52,431 nucleotides of DNA, from the NCBI GenBank assembly GCA_030066755.1, contig JASJAX010000007.1, positions 1 through 52,431 on the forward strand, read 5' to 3'. Below are positions 1-7,189 of the stretch, piece by piece. The notes beneath the pieces are model-generated. The model saw only the letters and a list, made by a program, of their open reading frames with translations. It ran no database searches and was not told the DNA's origin. Position 1 is the stretch's first letter. Each line of letters starts with the position of its first letter. The DNA comes from Acidimicrobiia bacterium (GTDB lineage Bacteria; Actinomycetota; Acidimicrobiia; Spongiisociales; UBA5794). Made by a program: the position numbers and the translations under genes.

Positions 1-413
1 TACTGGCTCAGGATCCCGTTTTGTCCGAGCCGACCCATATGGCATTCGACGACGACGGGAACCTCTACGTGGTCAGCCTCAACAACGGGCGGCTCTATCT
101 GGTCGAGTCCTCCGGCGAGCTCACATTCGTCGAACGATTTGAGGGCGCTCCCGTTGGCATGGTCTATTTCGAGGGTTCCCTCTACGTCTCTGCTTGGGGA
201 GAGAGTTGGATCTACCGCTACGACATCGCGAGCGAAGCCGTGACCACTGTGGCCGGGAATGGTCTCGTCGGGCTGCTGGACGGTCCGGGGCCTGAGGCGT
301 CGGTCAACACGCCGGACAGCTTGGCGCTGGGGCCAAACGGCGAGATCTACTTCGTCCAGTTCGCGACCGAGGAGGGCGGCATCGCGGTTCGTGTGATGAC
401 CAGGATCGAGTGA
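1..413 (+). CDS. NHL/SMP-30-like beta-propeller protein, C-terminal part (5' end outside window)
   Basis: The reading frame is already open at the window edge, so this is the last ~137 residues of a longer protein. The visible part has repeated blades of the form D-x-D-G-N-L-Y-V (near positions 48-70) and G-P-N-G-E-I-Y-F (near 335-352), typical of NHL or SMP-30/gluconolactonase-like propellers, which are usually secreted or periplasmic. The stop at 411-413 is followed by a strong hairpin terminator. No catalytic residue can be assigned from this fragment, and an internal TTG or ATG start near 21-39 is less likely than a truncated gene. Confidence 0.7.
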   Translation, partial: LAQDPVLSEPTHMAFDDDGNLYVVSLNNGRLYLVESSGELTFVERFEGAPVGMVYFEGSLYVSAWGESWIYRYDIASEAVTTVAGNGLVGLLDGPGPEASVNTPDSLALGPNGEIYFVQFATEEGGIAVRVMTRIE

Positions 414-458
414 GCCGAGTGCCTCCGATCGGCCGTCGGTTGTTTGGTCCTCAACACC

Positions 459-490
459 AGACGCCCCGGGTATTCCCGGGGCGTCTTTCT
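459..490. terminator. bidirectional rho-independent terminator
   Basis: A perfect 12-bp stem, AGACGCCCCGGG (459-470) with its complement at 475-486, closes a TATT loop and is followed by TTTCT. It lies between two convergent genes and probably stops transcription from both sides. Confidence 0.85.
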
Positions 491-507
491 GTCGTGGTGG
501 GGACTTG

Positions 508-879
508 CTACGCCGCGAGATCCATGCGAAGGCACTCCTCGACGCCGACCCAGTTGGGTGGCGCCTTGAAGTCGGCCGGCAGCAGCTGATAGGCCTCGGC
601 CGTGTCGACGACTCGGGGTGCGCTGAGGGCGACTTCCTTGCCTTCGAGGCGGAGCGTTGCTGAGCCGGCGGCGAGGATGTTGCGGCACCAATCGGAGCGG
701 GTGCCGTAGTTCATGATGAACAGGTACCCGTTGTCGACGGGGTGCGCATCCAACGGCGTCTCGTACCGTTTGCCGCTGGACCGGCCGACATGGATCAGGA
801 CCGGACGAGATCCCTTTCGAATCTCCATCTTGTTGAACGTGTGCTTGTTGATCGTTGCGAGCCACCGTGGCAGCGGCAT
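508..879 (-). CDS. F420H2-dependent nitroreductase-family (Ddn-like) oxidoreductase
   Basis: A 123-residue single-domain protein matching the deazaflavin-dependent nitroreductase family (split-barrel fold; the Mycobacterium Ddn type). Seen: an N-terminal segment rich in basic residues, then P-V-L-I-H-V-G-R-S-S-G-K-R-Y-E-T-P-L, the typical phosphate-binding G-R-x-S-G-x-x-R-x-T-P-L element, and N-Y-G-x-x-x-x-x-W-x-x-N-I in the middle. Family members use F420H2 to reduce quinones or nitro compounds at the membrane; the substrate here is unknown. It is transcribed toward the terminator at 459-490 and lies just downstream of the quinone-oxidoreductase-like gene on the same strand (42 bp gap), so they may be cotranscribed. 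Its presence implies that the host makes F420. Confidence 0.8.
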   Translation of the reverse strand: MPLPRWLATINKHTFNKMEIRKGSRPVLIHVGRSSGKRYETPLDAHPVDNGYLFIMNYGTRSDWCRNILAAGSATLRLEGKEVALSAPRVVDTAEAYQLLPADFKAPPNWVGVEECLRMDLAA

Positions 880-921
880 GATGTCCTCCAGTTGATGCGG
901 TCGTTGGGTTGGCGGGTCCGG

Positions 922-1914
922 CTACGAGACGGTGACGACGACCTTCCCCCGGGTGTGTCCTTCCTCGACGTAGTGCAGCGCTTCGGCGGATTCGTCGAGC
1001 GGGTAGTGACGGTCGATGACCGGCCTCAACTCACCGGACTCCAGGAGGCCGGCGAGGACCTGCAGATCGGTTGCGTTTTCATTGGCGACCCACGTGAGCA
1101 TCCGCTGCTTCACGAACGGGCGAGCGGCGAGCGCTTTCACGATGCGGTCGATGCCGCTGAATCGTCCCATCCCGCTGCTGAGCACAAGGGCGCCGGTCTC
1201 GGTGAGGATGCGGCGCAGCTTCAGCGGCGACGTCGTGCCGGCGAGTTGAAAGACGACGTCGTACCGCTCGGCGCTCTCGAGGATGTCGGTTGATGAGTAG
1301 TCGACCACGTGATCGGCCCCGATCGAGCGCACGAGGTCGGCGTTGCGAGTACTGCACACGCCGGTGACTTCTGCACCGAAGTGTTTGGCGAGTTGGACGG
1401 CGAACGTCCCGACGCCTCCGGAGGCCCCGATGACGAGCACCTTCTGGCCGGGTTTGATCTGCCCGAGGTCACGCAGCCCCTGGAGCGCGGTGATCCCGGC
1501 CACCGGGAGCGATGCTGCGACATCGAATTCCACGCCGTCGGGGATGCGGATGATCCTGTCCTGGGACGCTGCGGCGTACTCCGCCAAGGCGCCGGGAGCC
1601 GTGCCGAAGACTCGATCGCCAGGCTCGAACTGGGTGACTTTGCTTCCGACGGCCTCGACGACTCCTGCAAGGTCCACGCCGCGAGTCGGCTGCTTCGGCC
1701 TCCGGATCCCGCCCATCAAGCGAATGAAGAAGGGGCTGCCGCGCATGATGTGCCAGTCGAGTGGATTGACGGACGCGGCACGCACCCGGATCAGGACCTG
1801 CTCGTCCTTGATCTCGGGCATGGCGATGTCTGCCATCTGCAGGACGTCGGTCGATCCGTACTTGTCCTGCACAAGCGCTCGCATCTTGGTCCCCTGTGTC
1901 GTGGTCATGTTCAT
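922..1914 (-). CDS. MDR-superfamily NAD(P)-dependent quinone oxidoreductase / alcohol dehydrogenase
   Basis: About 330 residues. It has an N-terminal GroES-like domain (R-V-R-A-A-S-V-N-P-L-D-W, residues ~43-54) and a Rossmann domain with G-A-S-G-G-V-G at ~163-169. No structural-zinc Cys cluster is seen, so it fits the zinc-free quinone oxidoreductase branch. The chosen ATG (1912-1914) overlaps the stop of the upstream small membrane protein by 4 bp (ATGA), suggesting translational coupling. A second in-frame ATG at 1906-1908 has better spacing from the GAGGAGA sequence and could be used instead. The promoter region (2134-2191) carries the same 13-bp motif as the tetR and ABC exporter promoters, so this gene probably belongs to one drug-responsive regulon. 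Confidence 0.85.
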   Translation of the reverse strand: MNMTTTQGTKMRALVQDKYGSTDVLQMADIAMPEIKDEQVLIRVRAASVNPLDWHIMRGSPFFIRLMGGIRRPKQPTRGVDLAGVVEAVGSKVTQFEPGDRVFGTAPGALAEYAAASQDRIIRIPDGVEFDVAASLPVAGITALQGLRDLGQIKPGQKVLVIGASGGVGTFAVQLAKHFGAEVTGVCSTRNADLVRSIGADHVVDYSSTDILESAERYDVVFQLAGTTSPLKLRRILTETGALVLSSGMGRFSGIDRIVKALAARPFVKQRMLTWVANENATDLQVLAGLLESGELRPVIDRHYPLDESAEALHYVEEGHTRGKVVVTVS

Positions 1915-2120
1915 TCTCCTCGGGTTGGATCGCTGGAGCCCAACCGGATGTCGGTCCGGCGGGGCGGGGGAGCGGCAAGGCGGTTCTCGACGGCGATGAC
2001 GATTCTCCCTGCGGCGCCGCTCAATACGGCGATCACAGCGATGCCCGCGATCACGAGCAGCCAGGGACGCATGAGCGCCTGCCCGGCGCTGCTCGCCAAC
2101 TCGTAGATGAAGCCTTCCAT
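1911..2120 (-). CDS. small single-pass membrane protein, unknown
   Basis: A 69-residue protein with one hydrophobic segment (residues ~19-42, rich in Ala, Val and Ile) followed by a basic, Pro/Arg-rich tail. It has an SD-like AAGGGG about 7 nt before its ATG and a 4-bp overlap with the downstream oxidoreductase start, both of which support real translation. It is the first gene after the operator-bearing promoter at 2134-2191. No family is recognised. It may anchor or accompany the oxidoreductase at the membrane, but that is inferred from context only. Confidence 0.6.
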   Translation of the reverse strand: MEGFIYELASSAGQALMRPWLLVIAGIAVIAVLSGAAGRIVIAVENRLAAPPPRRTDIRLGSSDPTRGE

Positions 2121-2133
2121 CGTCTACCCCTTG

Positions 2134-2191
2134 AAACATACGGTGTAAGCGTATACTGTAAGTAGTAGCACTTACAGCGTATGTTTGTCAA
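2134..2191 (-). promoter_or_regulatory. promoter with inverted operator copies, leftward transcription unit
   Basis: On the minus strand, TTGACA (2191-2186) is followed by a weak -10-like CTACTA near 2168-2163. Around it lie CATACGGTGTAAG (2137-2149) and CTTACAGCGTATG (2171-2183), which are inverted copies of the motif CTTACANCGTAYG; a third degenerate copy lies at 2151-2162. An outer inverted repeat AAACATACG / CGTATGTTT spans 2134-2186. The copies overlap the promoter elements, as expected for repression by the adjacent TetR-family protein. Confidence 0.7.
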
Positions 2192-2193
2192 CG

Positions 2194-2260
2194 TCTTTCT
2201 TGGGATCGGCGGAGCCGACCCCAAGAAAGAGTGGAGATTTCGGGCATAGCCCGAAACTCC
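2194..2260. repeat. two tandem perfect hairpins
   Basis: Hairpin 1 (2194-2230) pairs TCTTTCTTGGG with its complement, then one mismatch, then TCGGC/GCCGA closing a GGA loop. Hairpin 2 (2233-2260) pairs GGAG and TTTCGGGC with GCCCGAAA and CTCC (one bulged A) around an ATA loop. They sit between two divergent promoters. They resemble the array at 15023-15313 in having three-base loops and could be a transcription insulator or REP-like elements. Confidence 0.7.
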
Positions 2261-2321
2261 AGCCGGGGCGCAGCGCTTGGCGATCGGGCTCTGGACGCTG
2301 GAGGCTGGGGTCCGGAAGCTA

Positions 2322-2347
2322 CTTACCCTGTACGCTTACAATGTCCG
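2322..2347 (+). promoter_or_regulatory. tandem TetR-type operator before tetR
   Basis: Two head-to-tail 13-bp units, CTTACCCTGTACG (2322-2334) and CTTACAATGTCCG (2335-2347), match the motif found at 2134-2191 and 3232-3289. They end 19 bp before the tetR ATG, which suggests autorepression. Confidence 0.7.
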
Positions 2348-2366
2348 TGAAAGGCGGTGGCATTCG

Positions 2367-3056
2367 ATGGCGACGCAGACCGATGCACCTGAGGCTCCGA
2401 GGATTCCGCTGAATCGAACGCGCGTCCTCGAGGCAGCCGTCGCTCTCGCCGATCGGGACGGCATCGATGCGGTCAGTATGCGCAAGCTCGGTCAGGAGCT
2501 CGGCGTCGAGGCGATGTCGCTGTACAACCACGTCAAGAACAAGGGTGACCTCCTCGACGGCATGGTCGACACCATCCTGGGCGAGATCGAGCTCACGCCG
2601 ATGGAGGGGCACTGGAAGACGGCGATGCGGACGAGAATGCTCGCCGCCCGCGAGGTCGTCATCCGGCATCAGTGGGTTCCCGAGGTACTCGAGTCTCGGC
2701 CCGTGATGACCCCGACGATGATGCGTTATATGGACTCGATCATCGGGTTCTTCCGGGAGGGCGGCGTTTCGATCGACCTGACCCACCACGCGATGCATGC
2801 CATCGGGAGTCGTCTGCTCGGCTTCACCCAGGAGCTGTTCGACGACTCGGACGCCGAACAAGACCCGGCTGCGGCGGCCGCAATGATGCAGCAACTCACC
2901 CAGTTCCCCAACATCCGGGCCCTCACCGAAGCGCTTCTGCACGAAGGTGACGAGATTGTCGGCGCCGGCTGCGATAGCAACTTCGAGTTCCGCTTCACCA
3001 TCGACCTCATCCTGGACGGGATAGAGAGGCTTCACCTGGCGGAGCAGGAGGGGTAG
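2367..3056 (+). CDS. TetR/AcrR-family transcriptional repressor
   Basis: A 229-residue regulator. The N-terminal helix-turn-helix domain (residues ~18-70) contains V-S-M-R-K-L-G-Q-E-L-G-V-E-A-M-S-L-Y-N-H-V and matches the TetR type. The C-terminal ligand domain fits the TetR_C_1 (TetR/tetracycline-repressor) subgroup, and an acidic Ala-rich linker (D-A-E-Q-D-P-A-A-A-A-A) lies near residue 170. The ATG at 2367 is chosen because the helix-turn-helix begins soon after it and the operators end just upstream. The gene stands between an oxidoreductase unit and a DrrAB-type exporter, and all three promoters share one repeated motif. It therefore probably senses a xenobiotic or antibiotic and derepresses export and detoxification; the ligand is unknown. 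Confidence 0.88.
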   Translation: MATQTDAPEAPRIPLNRTRVLEAAVALADRDGIDAVSMRKLGQELGVEAMSLYNHVKNKGDLLDGMVDTILGEIELTPMEGHWKTAMRTRMLAAREVVIRHQWVPEVLESRPVMTPTMMRYMDSIIGFFREGGVSIDLTHHAMHAIGSRLLGFTQELFDDSDAEQDPAAAAAMMQQLTQFPNIRALTEALLHEGDEIVGAGCDSNFEFRFTIDLILDGIERLHLAEQEG

Positions 3057-3094
3057 GGACGCGGCCGACCGACCTCTGCGACAGCTGAGGTCGG

Positions 3095-3181
3095 GTCGCA
3101 AGTCCCAAGTCGCAAGTCCCAAGACAGGGCATCGCAACGTTTTCCTCGGACCTGAGACGTGAGACGTGGGACCTGGGACCT
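3095..3181. repeat. opposed pair of period-7 tandem repeats
   Basis: Four heptads GTCGCAA/GTCCCAA occupy 3095-3122. Four more of the form CCTGAGA, CGTGAGA, CGTGGGA, CCTGGGA occupy 3151-3178. The second set is the first set on the other strand (GTCCCAG-like), so the two could pair imperfectly around a 28-nt loop. They lie after tetR and may serve as its transcript end. Similar arrays occur near 18415, 34688 and 52301. Confidence 0.75.
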
Positions 3182-3223
3182 CCGCTCCCCGAGCCACCGA
3201 TCCCTTCTCGTCGTCGAAACCCC

Positions 3224-3289
3224 TTGACACGCTTACACCGTACGTACTACCTTACGGCGTACACTTACAACGTATGCATACGGCGTACG
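3224..3289 (+). promoter_or_regulatory. promoter with four operator copies, ABC exporter
   Basis: TTGACA (3224-3229) is followed by CTTACACCGTACG (3232-3244), CTTACGGCGTACA (3251-3263), CTTACAACGTATG (3264-3276) and the inverted copy CATACGGCGTACG (3277-3289). The last three are contiguous. They overlap the likely -10 region and the transcription start, so binding by the TetR protein would block the exporter genes. Confidence 0.72.
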
Positions 3290-3316
3290 TAGCTCGGGGA
3301 GGGGACCTGATCCACC

Positions 3317-4333
3317 ATGAAACGAAGGACCATGTCGGCCACTGCAGCCGACGGACAGATCATCGAGGCTCGCGGCCTCGCCAAACGGTACGGCGAGGTG
3401 CAGGCCCTCGCCGGTCTCGATCTCACCGTTCCGCAGGGAACGGTGCTCGCCCTGCTCGGACCCAACGGGGCCGGAAAAACCACCGCCGTGAGCGTGCTCA
3501 CTACGTTGCTCGTTCCGGATGCAGGCACCGCCACGATCGCCGGGGCCGATGTCATCGATGCGCCCGAGGACGTGCGCCGACGTATTGGGTTGTCGGGCCA
3601 ATATGCGGCCGTCGACGAAACGCTGACCGGGTTCGAGAACCTCGACATGATCGGTCGGCTCTATCACCTGGGTCGCAGCCGCTCGGCGGTGCGGGCCCGT
3701 GAGCTGCTCGAACGATTCAGCCTCACGGAGGCCGCGGATCGGCCGGTCAACACCTACTCCGGCGGAATGCGACGGCGCCTCGACCTCGCCGGCGCCCTGG
3801 TTGCGGAACCGCCGGTGCTCTTCCTCGATGAGCCCACCACCGGCCTCGATCCGAGGAGCCGGAACGAGCTGTGGGACGTGATCCGGGACCTGGTGGGCCG
3901 CGGCACGACCCTGCTGCTGACCACGCAGTACATGGAGGAAGCCGACCAGCTCGCCGACGACATCGTGGTCATCGACCACGGCCGTGAGATCGCTCACGGC
4001 ACCGCCGACCAGCTGAAGGCGATGATCGGCGGAGACCGTATCGAGCTCGTGCTCCACCCGGACAGCGACGTCAACGTCGCCCAGCGGATCATGGCGCGGT
4101 TCTCGGTCGGCTCGGTCTACGCCGAGGGCGGCAACATGACGGTGCCGATCACCGGAGGCGCCGACACGTTCACGGCGGCACTCCGTGCGCTGGACGGCGC
4201 AGGCATCCGGTTGACCGACGTGAGTCTGCGACGGCCGACGCTCGACGACGTGTTCCTCACGCTGACCGGGCACGGTGTCGATCGTGGCACTTCCGACCGA
4301 GCCGGTGCCGAGCTCGAGGACGTGGCGGCATGA
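3317..4333 (+). CDS. ABC exporter ATP-binding protein, DrrA-like
   Basis: A 338-residue single nucleotide-binding domain: Walker A G-P-N-G-A-G-K-T (48-55), signature Y-S-G-G-M (147-151), Walker B V-L-F-L-D-E-P (167-173), then the T-T-G-L-D-P D-loop. The long C-terminal extension (~residues 230-325) is typical of DrrA, the daunorubicin/doxorubicin-resistance ATPase family that works with a DrrB-type permease to export drugs. A G-rich SD (GGGGAGGGGA) lies ~12 nt before the ATG; a second in-frame ATG at 3332 is possible. The stop overlaps the permease start (ATGA), so the two are cotranslated. Expression is probably controlled by the TetR-family protein through the operators at 3232-3289. Confidence 0.9.
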   Translation: MKRRTMSATAADGQIIEARGLAKRYGEVQALAGLDLTVPQGTVLALLGPNGAGKTTAVSVLTTLLVPDAGTATIAGADVIDAPEDVRRRIGLSGQYAAVDETLTGFENLDMIGRLYHLGRSRSAVRARELLERFSLTEAADRPVNTYSGGMRRRLDLAGALVAEPPVLFLDEPTTGLDPRSRNELWDVIRDLVGRGTTLLLTTQYMEEADQLADDIVVIDHGREIAHGTADQLKAMIGGDRIELVLHPDSDVNVAQRIMARFSVGSVYAEGGNMTVPITGGADTFTAALRALDGAGIRLTDVSLRRPTLDDVFLTLTGHGVDRGTSDRAGAELEDVAA

Positions 4334-5139
4334 TGCAACGGCTCGCCTTCGCAGTCTCGGACGGTGCGGCCATCGCTCGTCGCAACGTCATCAAGATTCG
4401 CCGGGTGCCCGAGATCCTCGTCTCGGTGCTGATCTCGCCAATCCTGATCGTGCTGCTCTTCTCGTACGTGTTCGGCAGCGCCATCGACATCCCGGGCAGC
4501 TCCTATCGGGAGTTCCTGATCAGCGGGGTCTTCGCGATGACTCTCACGTTCGGGGCCACGTTCACCGGTGCTGGGCTCGCTGACGACATGCAGAAGGGCA
4601 TCATCGACCGGTTCCGGTCGTTGCCGATGTCTCGGTCGGCGGTGGTGTTCGGCCGTACGGCCAGCGACGTGATCTACAACGTGCTTTCGCTCGTGATCAT
4701 GGCGGCAACGGGCTTCTTGATGGGCTGGCGGTTCCACAACGGGCCGGCCGAGGCAATCCTGGGCTTCGCCCTGCTGCTGTTGTTCGGCTACGCGCTCTCA
4801 TGGATCATGGCCTACATAGGCCTGATCGTCCCGAGTGTCGAGGTCATCAACAACGCGTCGATGATGGTCATCTTTCCGATGACCTTCGTGGCCAACACGT
4901 TCGTTCCATCCGACAATCTGGTGACGCCGCTGCGGATCTTCGCCGAGTGGAACCCGGTGTCGGCGGTCACGCAGGCGGCGCGGGAGTTGTTCGGCAACAT
5001 CCCGGCGGGCACGCCGGACCCAACGGTGTGGTCGCTGGCCAACCCGGTGCTGTACACCCTGCTCTGGGTCGTGATCATCATTGCCGTCTTCGCTCCGCTG
5101 GCCGTGAGGCGTTACGCAAGGGCGAATCGCAAGGCTTGA
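4330..5139 (+). CDS. ABC-2 type exporter permease, DrrB-like
   Basis: A 269-residue integral membrane protein with about six hydrophobic segments and an ABC-2 pattern: cytoplasmic N-terminus, K-I-R-R-V-P-E-I-L coupling segment, a middle stretch D-D-M-Q-K-G-I-I-D-R-F-R-S-L-P-M-S typical of DrrB-like permeases, and a basic C-terminus. It should form the membrane channel for the adjacent ATPase and pump a hydrophobic drug or lipid outward. The start overlaps the ATPase stop by 4 bp. It is last in its operon, followed by a hairpin at 5158-5195. Confidence 0.88.
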   Translation: MMQRLAFAVSDGAAIARRNVIKIRRVPEILVSVLISPILIVLLFSYVFGSAIDIPGSSYREFLISGVFAMTLTFGATFTGAGLADDMQKGIIDRFRSLPMSRSAVVFGRTASDVIYNVLSLVIMAATGFLMGWRFHNGPAEAILGFALLLLFGYALSWIMAYIGLIVPSVEVINNASMMVIFPMTFVANTFVPSDNLVTPLRIFAEWNPVSAVTQAARELFGNIPAGTPDPTVWSLANPVLYTLLWVVIIIAVFAPLAVRRYARANRKA

Positions 5140-5157
5140 GTGTGGTGTGCGGAGCTC

Positions 5158-5195
5158 GAGGGTCGGTCCTGGGGGCCGGCCCTCGGCGCGTTTCT
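5158..5195. terminator. convergent terminator hairpin
   Basis: GAGGGTCGG (5158-5166) pairs with CCGGCCCTC (5176-5184), with one G-U pair, around a 9-nt loop, and TTTCT follows at 5191. It lies between the exporter operon and the convergent HDOD gene. Confidence 0.6.
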
Positions 5196-5208
5196 GACGA
5201 CTCGACGG

Positions 5209-6057
5209 CTACGAGAGGGTGCGCGCCAGCTGGGAGCCGTCGGTGTACGCGGTCTGGAGCAGCTCGACCGACTCGTCTTCATCGAGGCCGAACACCGAGG
5301 CGATGCGTCCGCTCGTCGTCTCGATGATCTCGTCCTTGGGACGGGGTTCGCTGAGCGACGTGGCGATGCGCACCACGGCGTACTGAACGTGCCCGTCCTC
5401 CGGGCGGCCGGTCTCGGTGACGGCGTCGGCCAGTGCCTGGGGGAATCCCCACTCGTCGAACAGCCAACCGGCGACCTGGGTGTGGGTCCAGCCGAACGTT
5501 GCCTCTTCGAGGTCGGCGAGCGAACCCTCGCCCGCCTTCCAGCGTTCCAGCACGGTGGGGTAGCCCGGAACGTTCACGACGAGCAGTGGGACGGCAACGT
5601 CCTCGAGGAGCGCAGCAGAGAAGTTCACGCTGGCGCCGGCACGGTCGACTTTGCGCGACAGCGCTGCGGCCGCAGCTGCGCGCCACGCCGCAACCTGCCA
5701 GAACTCGTTCATGTTGAAGCCGGGGACGCGGGTCTTCGCAACGGCGTTGCTCACGGCCAGGGAGATCAGCATCGACTCGAGTCGGTTCTTGCCGAACATC
5801 GTCACGGCCTGGTGCACGCCGACCACCGGATTGCGGGGCGCATACGCAGCGGAGTTCACGATGGTGAGGAGTCGCGCCGACGTGCCGGGGTCGAGTGCGA
5901 TCGTCTCGGCGACCTCCTTGAGGTCGCACTCCGGCGCCGAGACCTGTTCGATTGCCATCGTCACCAGCTCGGGGATCGCCGGCAGCTCGACGCCGCCGAG
6001 TACCTTCCGCAGCTCGGCGCTGCGGTCCTCGGTGCGGGACTTCCGCAGTTTCAGCAT
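5209..6057 (-). CDS. HDOD-domain signalling protein
   Basis: A 282-residue protein matching the HDOD domain over most of its length: L-P-A-I-P-E-L near 25, D-P-G-T-S-A-R-L-L-T-I-V-N-S-A near 56-70, and I-x-x-A-V-T-M-F-G-x-N-R-L near 82-94. HDOD domains are degenerate HD relatives, usually without hydrolase activity, that relay second-messenger or stress signals. No output domain is fused here. A GAAGGAGAAGAC ribosome site precedes the ATG. It begins 10 bp after the pentapeptide-repeat channel gene on the same strand, so the two are probably cotranscribed, and an adenylate cyclase lies next upstream, pointing to a local signalling group. Confidence 0.85.
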   Translation of the reverse strand: MLKLRKSRTEDRSAELRKVLGGVELPAIPELVTMAIEQVSAPECDLKEVAETIALDPGTSARLLTIVNSAAYAPRNPVVGVHQAVTMFGKNRLESMLISLAVSNAVAKTRVPGFNMNEFWQVAAWRAAAAAALSRKVDRAGASVNFSAALLEDVAVPLLVVNVPGYPTVLERWKAGEGSLADLEEATFGWTHTQVAGWLFDEWGFPQALADAVTETGRPEDGHVQYAVVRIATSLSEPRPKDEIIETTSGRIASVFGLDEDESVELLQTAYTDGSQLARTLS

Positions 6058-6067
6058 GTCTTCTCCT

Positions 6068-7084
6068 TCATTCCGCCCGCCGTCCCATCTTGGTGGCGAA
6101 GATGCTCAGGACGCCGCCCAGCATCAGGTATCCGATCACAACCTGGACGATCGCGGTGATCTGTGCAGCCGTCGACGCCGGGAGGGCGTCGCCGTAGCCG
6201 AGCGTCGTCATCGTGACAACGCTGTAGTACAGCGGTGACAACGCCGTCTCGTAGTCGCCGTAGTCGATGTCGACGAAGGTGTAGACGCCGGCGAAGAGCA
6301 CGGCCAGCAGCGCGGTCCACAGGACCCAGCGCATGAAGCTGCGACCGCAGTCCGAGGTGACTTTCCAGATCCAGTAGATCGTGGAGTGGAGGCGGCTCTT
6401 GTGCTGGAACTCCCACAGGAAGTTCTGGTCCATGATCTCCCGCCGCATGATGTAGGCACCGGCGAAGCTTGCGTCGATCATCTCGATCCCGATCCAGTCG
6501 GCGGTCGAATAGCCGGTGACGCCTCGCAGACGAGCCTGGGAGAGGTCGGCGTTGCGGAAGATCGCGTGGGAGACGTCGGAGCCGGAGAGGTCGGCGTTGA
6601 CGAGCGTCGCTTCGGAGAAGTCGGCGTGGTCGAGGTCGGCGTCCCGGAAGCGAGCCCCCGTGAGGTTGGCGCTGCGCAGATCGGCATGGGCCAGCGTCGC
6701 CCTGGAGAAGGTTGCATCATCGAGGTGTGCATCGAACAGGACGGCGTTCTCAAAGTGGCATTGTCCGAACACAACGCTGTAGGCATCGATGCTGGTGAGG
6801 TCGGCCCCAGTGAAATCGGCGCCGAGCACCTGAGCGGTCTCGAGCTTCGCTTCGTTGAGGTGAGCGTCCTTGAGGCAGGTGCCGATCATCTTGGCCTCGC
6901 GCAGGTCGGCGCCGGTGAGGTCGGCGCCGGTGAGGTCCTTTCCGGACAGGTTGGCGCCGCGTAGGTCGGCGCCGGCGAGGTCTGCACCGACGAGGTCACC
7001 ATCGAGGTCGATCGCCGGCGTTTCCGGCACGGCACCGTCGGGGCCGTCGGCCCCGCTCGACAGGTCGAAGTCGGTCATGCTCAT
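6068..7084 (-). CDS. pentapeptide-repeat potassium channel
   Basis: A 338-residue fusion. Residues ~27-200 are pentapeptide repeats of the A-(D/N)-L-x-x type (A-D-L-A-G, A-D-L-R-G, A-N-L-S-G, D-L-T-G-A), forming a right-handed beta-helix. The C-terminal ~100 residues are a two-helix Ion_trans_2 pore: a hydrophobic helix, the selectivity filter T-M-T-T-L-G-Y-G-D (291-299), then a second helix. T-x-x-T-x-G-Y-G-D is diagnostic of K+ selectivity. The beta-helix would be a cytoplasmic regulatory or docking domain. A second ATG two codons in (7076-7078) is an alternative start. Gating signal unknown. Confidence 0.88.
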   Translation of the reverse strand: MSMTDFDLSSGADGPDGAVPETPAIDLDGDLVGADLAGADLRGANLSGKDLTGADLTGADLREAKMIGTCLKDAHLNEAKLETAQVLGADFTGADLTSIDAYSVVFGQCHFENAVLFDAHLDDATFSRATLAHADLRSANLTGARFRDADLDHADFSEATLVNADLSGSDVSHAIFRNADLSQARLRGVTGYSTADWIGIEMIDASFAGAYIMRREIMDQNFLWEFQHKSRLHSTIYWIWKVTSDCGRSFMRWVLWTALLAVLFAGVYTFVDIDYGDYETALSPLYYSVVTMTTLGYGDALPASTAAQITAIVQVVIGYLMLGGVLSIFATKMGRRAE

Positions 7085-7110
7085 CTGTGGTCACCGTCAG
7101 TTGTGGCAGT

Positions 7111-7126
7111 GAGCGGTGTTCCGCTC
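7111..7126 (-). terminator. short hairpin after the cyclase gene
   Basis: GAGCGG (7111-7116) pairs with CCGCTC (7121-7126) around TGTT. There is no T-run, so it is a weak candidate terminator or processing site between the cyclase stop and the downstream channel gene. Confidence 0.35.
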
Positions 7127-7189
7127 GATGTCCCTGTCGGCAACGGCGCGGCCCAGTTGAGGGGCGCAATCGCAGGGGATGAGCAGTCC

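Noticed and set aside
1915-2139. 75-residue N-terminal extension of the oxidoreductase frame
   Set aside because: It overlaps the small membrane protein in another frame and has Arg-rich, unstructured composition; the conserved domain begins after 1914.
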